Source of the DNA: Bacillota bacterium
GTDB taxonomy: Bacteria; Bacillota; Clostridia; Acetivibrionales; DTU013
Length of the DNA: 8,237 bases
NCBI GenBank assembly: GCA_023409735.1
Contig: JAEYRB010000005.1
Span: 1 to 8,237, forward strand
Reading direction: 5' to 3'
Below are positions 1 to 7,035 of this stretch, piece by piece; the first letter of the stretch is position 1; every line of letters begins with the position of its first letter. Under the pieces are notes generated by a model. That model made no database searches. It worked only from the letters and a program-made list of their open reading frames with translations, and was not told the origin of the DNA. Made by a program: the position numbers and the translations under genes.

Positions 1-1
1 G

Positions 2-67
2 CACTACCCAGCGGATGATTATGACCCAACGGCTCCTTGGGAACCCGACATGTATAAGAAGCCCTAA
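2..67 (+). CDS. C-terminal tail of an unidentified protein (partial)
   Basis: The window opens inside an apparent reading frame of 21 codons ending in TAA at 65-67. The tail is rich in Asp, Pro, Tyr and Trp (it contains DDYDPTAPWEPDMYKKP), which reads more like a real soluble C-terminus than random translation, but it is too short to place in a family. It would converge on the transporter operon and share the bidirectional terminator at 213-249. The opposite strand is also open over most of this stretch but has no convincing start. The coding call rests only on composition and on the terminator downstream. Confidence 0.4.
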   Translation, partial: HYPADDYDPTAPWEPDMYKKP

Positions 68-212
68 CCATCTGATATTTTTCCCATGATAGTTATCTCG
101 GTCATTATTGCCGACGGAAGCCGTCACCAAAGGGTTCCAGCTTGGTTATGTATTACCGTTGTTTAAAAAATAGTTAGCTTCTACATTTTAGCTTTGTCCG
201 CAGAGCAAAAGC

Positions 213-249
213 AAAACCTGCAGAAACTGATCTTTCTTCTGCAGGTTTT
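213..249. terminator. Bidirectional intrinsic terminator
   Basis: A perfect 13-bp inverted repeat, AAAACCTGCAGAA at 213-225 and its complement at 237-249, encloses an 11-nt loop. Read on the minus strand, the GC-containing stem ends in TTTTGCTTTTGC, so it can end the transporter operon 14 nt after the MalG-type stop codon. Read on the plus strand, it ends in TTTTT followed by CC, so it can also end the gene whose tail lies at 2-67. This placement marks the MalG-type gene as the last gene of its operon. Confidence 0.87.
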
Positions 250-262
250 TCCTCAAGAGGCT

Positions 263-1093
263 TTAGCCCTTTACTGCGCCCATGACCAGACTCTTCTGGA
301 CCTGATCGCTCAATAGGATATATATTATAATAGTCGGAGCTGTGGCAATTACAAGGCCAGCTCCTATTGGACCCCACTTCGTAGTGTATTGGCCTGATAG
401 CGACATTATTCCGACCGGAAGTGTCTTTAGATTATCACTATTTAAGAAAGTACTCGCAAACATCAGTTCATTCCATGATGATAGGTATGTGAAGATAGCA
501 ATTGTAGCGATTGCCGACTTGATAAGCGGCAAAACGATACGAATGAAAATGCCGTAAATACTACATCCATCAATACAGGCCGCCTCTTCCATCTCCTTCG
601 GTATATTGGCAAGAAAGCCCGTAAGAATAAATATCCCCATTGGCAGTGCAAAAGCAATATAAGGGATAATAAGGGCAAAGTAAGTATCAATCAGCTTTAT
701 ATCCCTCAAAACGATAAACATCGGTAGTAGAGTAGCATGGATTGGCACCATCATACCTAATAACAGGTAAGACAGCGTCAGCTTGCTCAGTTTCCATTTC
801 ATTCGTACGATCGCGTATCCGCAAGCAGACAACAATATACTGGACACTAATATTGTAATCGCCGTGACAAGTAAGCTGTTCAGAAAATAGACTGCGACGT
901 TGCCGTTAGTCAGCGCCTCTACATAGTTAGATACTCTCCAGACACGAGGCAGCCCAATTATATTTTGGCTGAATATCTCATTATTGTCCTTGAATGAGAA
1001 CAGAATCAGCCAGACTAAAGGATACAGCTGTATTAAAGTAAATGCGCACAAAAATATAAAAATTATCTTTTTCCCGATTCCTTTTGTTTTCAT
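263..1093 (-). CDS. Carbohydrate ABC transporter permease, MalG type (CUT1)
   Basis: A 276-aa inner-membrane subunit forming half of the translocation pore of a sugar importer. It has a short cytoplasmic N-terminus, a first membrane helix at about residues 9-33, and a hydrophobic core with further helices at about 70-95, 106-130, 137-161, 185-205 and 242-262. The signature EAA loop that docks on the ATPase is clear: E170-A171-A172, G176 and the closing I-x-LP ending at P189. The C-terminus (QKSLVMGAVKG) is the usual ending of MalG-like permeases. The length is normal for the family. The start at 1093 is supported by AGGTGGTGAT just upstream on the minus strand. Only 14 nt separate it from the MalF-type stop, so the two genes are almost certainly co-transcribed and coupled. 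Substrate is not deducible. The bidirectional terminator follows immediately. Confidence 0.95.
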   Translation of the reverse strand: MKTKGIGKKIIFIFLCAFTLIQLYPLVWLILFSFKDNNEIFSQNIIGLPRVWRVSNYVEALTNGNVAVYFLNSLLVTAITILVSSILLSACGYAIVRMKWKLSKLTLSYLLLGMMVPIHATLLPMFIVLRDIKLIDTYFALIIPYIAFALPMGIFILTGFLANIPKEMEEAACIDGCSIYGIFIRIVLPLIKSAIATIAIFTYLSSWNELMFASTFLNSDNLKTLPVGIMSLSGQYTTKWGPIGAGLVIATAPTIIIYILLSDQVQKSLVMGAVKG

Positions 1094-1107
1094 TTTATCA
1101 CCACCTG

Positions 1108-1992
1108 TTAATAAACAGTATCCTCACCGAACAGTTTTTGTATCAAGACCGTACAAAGAAGGCATTCAGCTATGATGAATATAGACATGGTGCTGCCATA
1201 TCCATAATGATAGCGATTAAATATAGTCGTATACATAATAGTCGTCGGTACCTCACTGGCATGGAGAGGACCTCCATGGGTAATAACGTAAATAAGGTCA
1301 AATGATTTGAATGATCCGACAACAGCAAATACTACACAAACCTTAAGTATTGGTTTTATCATTGGTAAAGTTATTCTTGTAGCAATAGTCCGTTCATTTG
1401 CCCCATCAATGGTAGCCGCTTCGTAAATATCAGGGGAAACTGACTTTGCAGATGCATACATTAGCAGCATATGATATCCTATATACTGCCATAGGATAGC
1501 TACAAACACCGCGCCTAAAGCAGTTTTTGTATTTCCTATCCATTGGTTCTGCAGTGACTCCAGCCCGATTTTGCCAAGGATCGCATTGAGCAGACCATAA
1601 TCCGCGTGGTAGATCTTCATCCACAGTTGTCCTATTACGACTGTAGACATGATGACTGGAACAAAAAATGCAGTCCTGAAAAACTTTTCACCCTTGATCC
1701 CTCTGGATAGGATCAGTGCAAGAACCAAGGCTATCGGTAGCTGTACAAACACAGACAGCACTGCAAGGATCGCAGAATTCTTGATTGATATCAAAAATCC
1801 GTCAGTATTGTTTACAAACAAATCCTTATAATTTTGGAAGCCAATAAAAATCCCATCGCCAATACCGTCCCAATCTAAGAGACTGTAATAGAACGAATAA
1901 AAAATGGGCACTATCACGATTACCGTAAATATTAAGATAGTTGGAAAGGTGAATAGGAATATGGCTTTTTTATCTCTAAGCAATCGTTCCAT
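1108..1992 (-). CDS. Carbohydrate ABC transporter permease, MalF type (CUT1)
   Basis: A 294-aa membrane permease that pairs with the MalG-type protein encoded next to it. The first helix is at about residues 10-34, followed by an extracytoplasmic loop containing the W41-D42 region and a typical GFQNYKDLF segment (51-59). More helices follow at about 72-97, 106-128, 157-180, 213-236 and 265-285. The EAA loop reads E191-A192-A193, D196-G197 and I207-T-L-P210. HGGP at 239-242 in the last extracytoplasmic segment is characteristic of MalF/UgpA-like permeases. A strong ribosome site (AAGGAGG, nine bases before the ATG) fixes the start. It lies 77 bp downstream of the binding-protein gene, with a stem-loop in the gap that may tune its level. 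It lacks the large periplasmic domain of enterobacterial MalF, as is normal for Gram-positive members. Confidence 0.95.
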   Translation of the reverse strand: MERLLRDKKAIFLFTFPTILIFTVIVIVPIFYSFYYSLLDWDGIGDGIFIGFQNYKDLFVNNTDGFLISIKNSAILAVLSVFVQLPIALVLALILSRGIKGEKFFRTAFFVPVIMSTVVIGQLWMKIYHADYGLLNAILGKIGLESLQNQWIGNTKTALGAVFVAILWQYIGYHMLLMYASAKSVSPDIYEAATIDGANERTIATRITLPMIKPILKVCVVFAVVGSFKSFDLIYVITHGGPLHASEVPTTIMYTTIFNRYHYGYGSTMSIFIIAECLLCTVLIQKLFGEDTVY

Positions 1993-2014
1993 TGGGTTGC
2001 CCCTCCTTTTACAA

Positions 2015-2054
2015 AATTCCCCTGCCGACCCTTAACCTGATCGCCAGGGGAATT
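2015..2054 (-). promoter_or_regulatory. Intercistronic stem-loop after the binding-protein gene
   Basis: A perfect 10-bp inverted repeat (AATTCCCCTG at 2015-2024, CAGGGGAATT at 2045-2054) encloses a 20-nt loop. It lies between the binding-protein stop codon and the ribosome site of the MalF-type gene. In the minus-strand RNA an inner CGA/TCG pairing can lengthen the stem after a one-base mismatch, and the 3' arm is followed by TTGTAAAA. The T-tract is short and interrupted, so this looks like a partial terminator or an mRNA-protecting hairpin. Such elements are common after sugar-binding-protein genes, where they keep the lipoprotein more abundant than the permeases. The role is inferred. Confidence 0.6.
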
Positions 2055-2069
2055 GTACGATTAAAACAC

Positions 2070-3395
2070 TTACTTGTTATTGATCTGTTCCTGCATCTGC
2101 TTGCCAAATTCCTCAGCACTAATCTGCTTACCAAACAATTTTGCCACAAGATCCTTATGTGTATTGGCAGCATCGCTGGTAAGGAAGATATCCCATGCCT
2201 GTACGCAGCCAGTTGACTTCTCAACTATATTGGTCACGATCTGCTTTGTAAGCGGACTGATCTTGGATTCATCTACAGTAACCTTCATTGTAGGAAGTCC
2301 TGTACCTGTCATATAATCGGTAGCTGTCTGCTGTTCAACTATATACTTTGCAGCTTTAACAGCAGCATCGGGATATTTGGTGTTGGCACTGATAAGAAGA
2401 CCATTACCAGGTCCACCGAGATATTCGTTGGGATCACCCTTTTGTCCGTCAATAGTTGGGAATGGTACAGCTGATACCTTTCCTTTTACTGATGACTCAT
2501 CTGCCTCAAAGGTACCTGCATACCAGTTTCCGCCGAAGAACATTGCGCATTTGCCCTGTGTGAACTGTACCTGTGCTTCATCATTTGATACACCGAGAAC
2601 ACCCGGGTCAAAAGCATTGGCATCAACAAGTTCAAGAAGGTCGGCAGCAGCTTTTACAAATGTCGGATCTTCAAACGAAGCATTATTTGTCAAAGCATTT
2701 GTGGAGAGCTTAGAACCAGCCTCACGGACTGCAAGCATATTAAAATACCACATACCAGGCCATAAATCTTTTTCACCCACACCCATAGGGATTATGCCAT
2801 TGTCGTTGAATGTCTTGACTGCTGCAAGAAGCTCATCCCAGGTAGTCGGGACCTTGACATTGTACTGAGTGAACAAATCATTGTTTACATATAAGGCACC
2901 TGCACTTGCTCCCTCAGGTATACCGTAGATCTTGCCGTTGTAAGTTACTGATTCGAGCATAGCCGGCAGGAATTTGTCTTTGTAGTTATCTTCTTCCATG
3001 TATTTATCAAGTTCCAGAAGTTTACCTGCTTCCACAAACGGCTGCATGAAGCCATAAGTCCAGGAGTAAATGATATCTGGAGCTTCATTGGCTGAAATTG
3101 CAGTTTTGATTTTTGTCTTGTAAGCTTCATTTTCAGTTGCACTTATCTTGACCTGTATATTGGGATTGTCCTGGTTCCACTGATTTACGATTCCTTCTGT
3201 CATTGACTTCTGTGGATCAGTAGTATAGATCTCCCAATAATCCAATGTTACTTTTTCCTCTGTTTGAGCAGTGGTATTGCCTTGATCGTTTGTTGCTGTG
3301 TTGTCATCATTTTTAGCAGTACCGCACGCTGCAATACTAATAACCATCGTCGCGGTCAGTAAAAATGCTCCAACTCTTTTCATGATTTGTTTCAT
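2070..3395 (-). CDS. Extracellular sugar-binding lipoprotein of the ABC importer (SBP family 1)
   Basis: A 441-aa lipid-anchored solute-binding protein. It has a positively charged start (MKQIMKR), a hydrophobic stretch at 9-20, and the lipobox I-A-A-C with the lipidated Cys at position 24. A flexible Asn/Thr/Gln-rich linker runs to about residue 48. The mature domain starts VTLDYWEIYTTD and contains the usual binding-protein elements: IKTAISANEAPDII (97-109), NGKIYGIPEG (153-162), LYVNNDLF (168-175), PTTWDELL (183-190) and the G-K-C-A-M segment leading to G-G-N-W (281-291). Aromatic residues near W212, W216, W291 and Y292 are plausible sugar-stacking positions. The start is supported by GGGAGGA five bases ahead of the ATG. 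First gene of the importer operon and divergent from the two-component genes. The length is typical of oligosaccharide-binding members, but the ligand cannot be read from sequence. Confidence 0.95.
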   Translation of the reverse strand: MKQIMKRVGAFLLTATMVISIAACGTAKNDDNTATNDQGNTTAQTEEKVTLDYWEIYTTDPQKSMTEGIVNQWNQDNPNIQVKISATENEAYKTKIKTAISANEAPDIIYSWTYGFMQPFVEAGKLLELDKYMEEDNYKDKFLPAMLESVTYNGKIYGIPEGASAGALYVNNDLFTQYNVKVPTTWDELLAAVKTFNDNGIIPMGVGEKDLWPGMWYFNMLAVREAGSKLSTNALTNNASFEDPTFVKAAADLLELVDANAFDPGVLGVSNDEAQVQFTQGKCAMFFGGNWYAGTFEADESSVKGKVSAVPFPTIDGQKGDPNEYLGGPGNGLLISANTKYPDAAVKAAKYIVEQQTATDYMTGTGLPTMKVTVDESKISPLTKQIVTNIVEKSTGCVQAWDIFLTSDAANTHKDLVAKLFGKQISAEEFGKQMQEQINNK

Positions 3396-3420
3396 AAAAT
3401 TCCTCCCTTACATATTAGCT

Positions 3421-3456
3421 TGGATTTGTCCTGTCGATTAAGCAGGCACAAATCCA
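3421..3456. repeat. Long inverted repeat in the 5' region of the importer operon
   Basis: TGGATTTGT (3421-3429) is perfectly repeated in inverse at 3448-3456 (ACAAATCCA). Inside, CCTG (3430-3433) can pair with CAGG (3443-3446) with one bulged base, leaving a 9-nt loop. It touches the candidate -10 box of the importer promoter, so depending on the true start site it is either an operator across the transcription start or a hairpin at the very 5' end of the mRNA. It lies 25 bases before the lipoprotein start codon and leaves the ribosome site free. No T-run follows on either strand, so it is not an ordinary terminator. Confidence 0.65.
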
Positions 3457-3483
3457 CTATAGGACTATTTTTAGCAATTTAAA
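3456..3483 (-). promoter_or_regulatory. Candidate sigma-A promoter of the importer operon
   Basis: On the minus strand the -10 box TATAGT (3456-3461, five of six to consensus) is preceded by a 16-base spacer and a weak -35 TTTAAA (3478-3483, four of six). A weak -35 fits a promoter that needs an activator, and a direct repeat suited to an AraC-type protein lies just upstream of it. The predicted start site would fall near 3449, giving a leader of roughly 55 nt. Assigned by eye and not verified. Confidence 0.4.
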
Positions 3484-3491
3484 ACATGGTA

Positions 3492-3521
3492 TTTTTACTT
3501 CTAGTTATGTTTTTTTTACCT
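3492..3521 (-). promoter_or_regulatory. Direct repeat, candidate binding site of the AraC-type response regulator
   Basis: On the plus strand TTTTTACTT (3492-3500) and TTTTTACCT (3513-3521) match at eight of nine positions. Their starts are 21 bp apart, two helical turns. AraC-family activators bind tandem half-sites of this geometry, each with two HTH motifs. The pair ends 8 bp upstream of the importer's candidate -35 (3478-3483), where an activator could contact RNA polymerase. The repeat is AT-rich, so chance similarity is a real alternative. Confidence 0.35.
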
Positions 3522-3536
3522 GTGTAAACATATACT
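3522..3536. promoter_or_regulatory. cre-like site (possible CcpA target)
   Basis: The 15-mer GTGTAAACATATACT fits the catabolite-response consensus WTGNAANCGNWNNCW except at the first base and at one base of the central CG (CA here). It overlaps the candidate -35 of the two-component promoter and lies about 40 bp upstream of the importer -35. Carbon-catabolite repression would be natural for a sugar importer. The altered central CG lowers confidence. Confidence 0.25.
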
Positions 3537-3552
3537 GTGAAAATAACATAAT
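3525..3552 (+). promoter_or_regulatory. Candidate sigma-A promoter of the two-component operon
   Basis: TAAACA (3525-3530) as -35 and CATAAT (3547-3552, five of six) as -10 are separated by 16 bases. Transcription would start near 3559, leaving a leader of about 58 nt before the kinase start. Other AT-rich hexamers further downstream (such as TATATT and TATTAA around 3567-3580) are possible alternatives with poorer -35 partners. Confidence 0.35.
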
Positions 3553-3616
3553 ATTGTGCTAAAATCTATATTACTATTAAACTATATCAGCTACCACTGA
3601 AGGAGCGTCCAGGCAT

Positions 3617-5365
3617 ATGGTAAAATCAATTGTGAATTGGTTTCTCAATTTGAGGATTACATCCAAGATCATGCTGCTATATCTTTTGGTACTTATCGTT
3701 ACAGTAAGCCTGATCGTGTTCTCCTATCAGGAGATCAACAATGAACTTGCGGCTACTAAGGTTAACGAGATATCTATGGAAACGGTCAAATCTATAGATT
3801 CGAACTTGAGTTTCCTGATAAACGCTGTGAGCAACCAGTCGAAGATCCTCATATCGAACCAAAACATCCAGTCAGCACTAAGAAATAATAAGGCCGATTA
3901 CAACACAATGAGATCGATAGACAACTTTCTGTCAAATTTTCTGAATTTTAACGATATGATCTCGTCAGTTTATATATTTGACAATAACGGGAACGCATAT
4001 TATTCCGATGCAAATATTAAGAATATTTCTTTAAATAAAATTTCGAACGCCCCATGGTATGACAAGCTCACACAGCTAAAAGGCGGCTTTCTTCTTAATT
4101 ATAACGGAGGAGGCACCTTTGAAAGTAAAGGGGAAAACTATGTGTCAATGATACGCATCATTAATGATGTTAATACACAAAAGCAGTCAGGCATCATGGT
4201 CATGAACATATCCACGGATTACATCCTCACTTCGCTCAACCTTCAGGACAGCGGCAGTGATACCGGAAGCAGTATATTGATCAAGGATGATAACGGCAAT
4301 GACATAGTTAGAACGGTAAACTACGAAAGTAATGAATTAAGCGAAATACTGCAGCAAGCATATGCAAACCCGAATAAGTCGGTCATTCCTGTTATTAGTG
4401 GTAAGAAATATATTATTTCTTGCAAAATAAATACATATGACTGGCGTGTCATCAGCGTACTGCCTTTTAATGAACTGACAAGGCAGTCAAACCTCTCGAC
4501 TTTATTGCTATTCTTTGGCTTTTTGATCATTGGGCTTTTGTTCGCAGCAGGCCTTATTATGGTTTCACTATTGATATCAAAGCCAATACAAAAGCTCGCC
4601 AAATCCATGATTGCTGTAAAAGAAGGTAAATTCAAAGAGGTCACAGTCAGGACCGGAAATGACGAGATCGGTGAACTAAAGGGCATCTATAACCTGATGA
4701 TACGAGAGATCCAGGCACTAATCGAAAATATAGTTTCAGAGCAAAAAATGAAACGGAAAATGGAGCTGGAAGTCCTTCAATCGCAGATCAAGCCGCATTT
4801 TCTGTACAATTCCTTTGATGCCGTATACTCACTGGTTTTATCGGGAGACACCGCAAGCGTTAGAACAATCGTCAAGGCTCTAAGCAAGTTCTATAAATCT
4901 TTTTTGAACAATAAAAACGAGGTCATAACTATCGGCGAAGAGCTTCAAATGGTCGAAAACTACCTAACCATACAAAAGATCCGGTTCAAGGATAGATTCG
5001 AAGTTAAGGTCGATATCAATGGAGAAACTCTTGGCTACCCTATTCCCAGGCTCGTGCTTCAGCCTTTGGTGGAGAATGCAATCAACCATGGCATACGCCA
5101 TATGCATGACAAAGGTCTTCTTGAAATCAGATCCATACAGGAGCAAGGCTTCGTTCGGCTGGTTGTTTCCGACAATGGCGCGGGGATGGATGAGGAGCAG
5201 CTTTCATTGGTAATGGAAGGCCAGTCAAAGGGAGTCGGTTTAAGAACGACGATCGAAAGGTTAAAAATGTTCTACAATAATGATGATATTATTGAAATAC
5301 TAAGTGATAAGGTATTTGGCACTACAATTACCATTAATATACCATCAAAACGGAGTGAACAATGA
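3617..5365 (+). CDS. YesM-type sensor histidine kinase (HisKA_7TM-independent, His_kinase PF06580 type)
   Basis: A 582-aa membrane sensor kinase. It has a cytoplasmic N-terminus, TM1 at about 16-38, an extracytoplasmic sensor region at about 39-292 (Cache-like in this family, by position and family knowledge), TM2 at about 293-320, and a HAMP linker from about 316 to 368 (P323, NDEIGEL 348-354). A short coiled segment leads to the phosphoacceptor box Q390-IKPHFLYN with His394. The ATPase domain follows: N box LVENAINHG (484-492), G1 box DNGAGM (519-524) and G2 GVGL (539-542). All catalytic motifs are intact and the length is normal. The start is supported by AGGAG at 3601-3605, eleven bases ahead. 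It overlaps the response-regulator gene by ATGA and is divergent from a sugar importer, the usual context of YesM kinases that sense carbohydrate availability. The ligand is unknown. Confidence 0.95.
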   Translation: MVKSIVNWFLNLRITSKIMLLYLLVLIVTVSLIVFSYQEINNELAATKVNEISMETVKSIDSNLSFLINAVSNQSKILISNQNIQSALRNNKADYNTMRSIDNFLSNFLNFNDMISSVYIFDNNGNAYYSDANIKNISLNKISNAPWYDKLTQLKGGFLLNYNGGGTFESKGENYVSMIRIINDVNTQKQSGIMVMNISTDYILTSLNLQDSGSDTGSSILIKDDNGNDIVRTVNYESNELSEILQQAYANPNKSVIPVISGKKYIISCKINTYDWRVISVLPFNELTRQSNLSTLLLFFGFLIIGLLFAAGLIMVSLLISKPIQKLAKSMIAVKEGKFKEVTVRTGNDEIGELKGIYNLMIREIQALIENIVSEQKMKRKMELEVLQSQIKPHFLYNSFDAVYSLVLSGDTASVRTIVKALSKFYKSFLNNKNEVITIGEELQMVENYLTIQKIRFKDRFEVKVDINGETLGYPIPRLVLQPLVENAINHGIRHMHDKGLLEIRSIQEQGFVRLVVSDNGAGMDEEQLSLVMEGQSKGVGLRTTIERLKMFYNNDDIIEILSDKVFGTTITINIPSKRSEQ

Positions 5366-6966
5366 AAGAAAACACATTGAGCTTACTGATAGTTGATGAC
5401 GAATACTTGGAGCGGGATCTGATAGCCAATTGCATCGATTGGGCCGCCATCGGGATAAATATAGCCGGTAAAGCCGCAAGTGCCGCGGAAGCGCTGCAGC
5501 TGATCAAACAGGAGCCGCCGGAAATAATATTCACCGATATCAACATGGATGATATCGATGGTATCCAATTCAGCGAAAGGGTGCTTCAGGAATATCCAAA
5601 TACAAAAATCGTTATAATCACAGGGTTCGACGACTTCGAATATGCGCAGAGAAGTATAAAAATAGGCGTATTCGACTTTTTGCTCAAGCCAATAGACGAG
5701 GATGAAGTACTTAAAACGGTTCTCAATCTAAAGGAGCTAATCGAGCAGGAAAGAAACAGGGAGATGGAATACAGCGAACTGAAAAAGCAGCTTGCTGATA
5801 ATCTGCCGTTCCTGCGCGAAAGGTTCCTCAATGAGCTTATCAGTACCGAGTTGGATGAAAAGACCATTAATGAAAAAATGGCCTTTCTGGGTATGGATCT
5901 AAAATCCGGCAGCTTTCAGGTAGCCGTCATAGCCGTTGATTTAGCGCAGGAAATGGAGAAAAGCGAAGAGCAGAGATTTATATTCAACATGCATTCCATA
6001 AATCTGGTAAAGTCCAGCTTTAAAAGCGAGTTTGTGTTCTTTGACGCATTGAACAGAATAGTTATTATAAACGATGATGAATCAATAGATTTGTATAAAT
6101 ATTGCAGATGGCTGAAAGACAAGATAATAGAAAAAACTGGCTGTATCGTGAGTATAGGTCTCGGTAATCTCAAAAGATCGGTCAGCTTTATACGCATATC
6201 TTTCAGGGAGGCAGCAGACGCGCTGAATTTCAGAGTGGCAGTCGGCAACAATACAGTCATTGCATACAATGATATTCACTTTTCCCCTAAGCAGCATTTA
6301 TCAACAGGCACTGAATTGATAAACAAATTGTATTACTATATTTTGTCCGGAATGGAAACGATAGCTCTCGAAACCATTGGCGAAATTTTTGAAGATATCG
6401 ACCTGAGCAGCGACGGGGCACTAAAAGCAATGAGGATCAATGCCCTGAATGTCATTGGAGTCTGTCTCAGGGTCATGACTGAACCGGATCTTGACCTCGA
6501 CCTGACATACAAGGTCAATTTGGAGTCAATCGCCAAAGTATACACATACGACACATTACCCGATCTGCTGGCTTATTTGAATGAGATTGTGCATCTTACT
6601 ATTGAATCCATAAAGAGGAACCAGGTACGGACAATCAACAGCACGACCGATGAAATTAAGGAATACATCAAAAGTAACATTATGGATACCGAGCTTTCAT
6701 TATCAAAGGTCGCCAAGGTATTCTACCTGAATCCGAGCTATCTGAGCAGGATGTTCAAGAAGGAAACAAGCATCAGCTTTATAGACTACGTCACAAAGGT
6801 AAGAATGGAAAATGCGATGGAACTGATCAAGGAAAAAGATATGAAAGCTTGGGAAGTTGCCGAAGCGGTTGGTATCACAAGCGTAAATTATTTTTACATC
6901 TGCTTCAAAAAGTATTTTGGAATTTCGATCAGCAACTACAAGAGCTCTATGAACAATAATCCATAG
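5362..6966 (+). CDS. YesN-type response regulator, receiver plus AraC-family DNA-binding domain
   Basis: A 534-aa cytoplasmic transcription regulator. The receiver domain occupies about 5-125: acidic pair D12-D13, phosphoacceptor D59, switch residue T87 and K109. A helical linker (about 118-150) leads to a long middle region (about 150-420) containing GLGNLKRSVSFIRISFREA (266-284) and a YNDI element (302-305), typical of the divergent central region of YesN-like regulators. The C-terminal AraC domain (about 428-530) has two HTH motifs, LSLSKVAKVFYLNPSYLSRM (445-464) and WEVAEAVGIT onward (497-520), ending in FKKYFGISISNYK. The start overlaps the kinase stop by ATGA, with GGAG at 5352-5355. 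The kinase and regulator are therefore translationally coupled partners. The most likely target is the divergent importer operon. Length and motifs are complete. Confidence 0.95.
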   Translation: MKENTLSLLIVDDEYLERDLIANCIDWAAIGINIAGKAASAAEALQLIKQEPPEIIFTDINMDDIDGIQFSERVLQEYPNTKIVIITGFDDFEYAQRSIKIGVFDFLLKPIDEDEVLKTVLNLKELIEQERNREMEYSELKKQLADNLPFLRERFLNELISTELDEKTINEKMAFLGMDLKSGSFQVAVIAVDLAQEMEKSEEQRFIFNMHSINLVKSSFKSEFVFFDALNRIVIINDDESIDLYKYCRWLKDKIIEKTGCIVSIGLGNLKRSVSFIRISFREAADALNFRVAVGNNTVIAYNDIHFSPKQHLSTGTELINKLYYYILSGMETIALETIGEIFEDIDLSSDGALKAMRINALNVIGVCLRVMTEPDLDLDLTYKVNLESIAKVYTYDTLPDLLAYLNEIVHLTIESIKRNQVRTINSTTDEIKEYIKSNIMDTELSLSKVAKVFYLNPSYLSRMFKKETSISFIDYVTKVRMENAMELIKEKDMKAWEVAEAVGITSVNYFYICFKKYFGISISNYKSSMNNNP

Positions 6967-6971
6967 CATCA

Positions 6972-7025
6972 GGTCACGTTTTGAAGCTGTCCTTGCTTCG
7001 TTTGCTGACCGCCCCCCAAAGCGGT
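6972..7025. terminator. Structured convergent intergenic region, possible weak terminator
   Basis: Between the converging regulator and membrane-protein genes, GGTCA (6972-6976) pairs with TGACC (7006-7010). Nested inside, GAAGC (6983-6987) pairs with GCTTC (6995-6999), with a symmetric six-base internal loop between the two helices. Alternatively ACCGC (7008-7012) pairs with GCGGT (7021-7025) around a C-rich loop. The two folds share three bases, so they are mutually exclusive. Neither has a proper T-tract on either strand, so a terminator role is a guess from position. Confidence 0.3.
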
Positions 7026-7035
7026 GTATACTTAC

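Noticed and set aside
113..125. GACGG/CCGTC hairpin with a three-base loop, considered as a terminator
   Set aside because: Only five pairs, no T-run on either side, and a far stronger terminator lies 90 bases downstream.
2377..2868. 163-codon open frame on the plus strand
   Set aside because: It lies antisense inside the binding-lipoprotein gene, has no ribosome site, and its translation (Pro/Ser-rich, no domain) is a shadow of the strongly supported minus-strand gene.
4321..4686. 121-codon open frame on the minus strand
   Set aside because: It is antisense to the second membrane helix and HAMP region of the sensor kinase, with no start signals. The hydrophobic look comes from mirroring the membrane segment.
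5916..6269. 117-codon open frame on the minus strand
   Set aside because: Antisense to the middle region of the response regulator with no promoter or ribosome site; the sense gene is intact across it.
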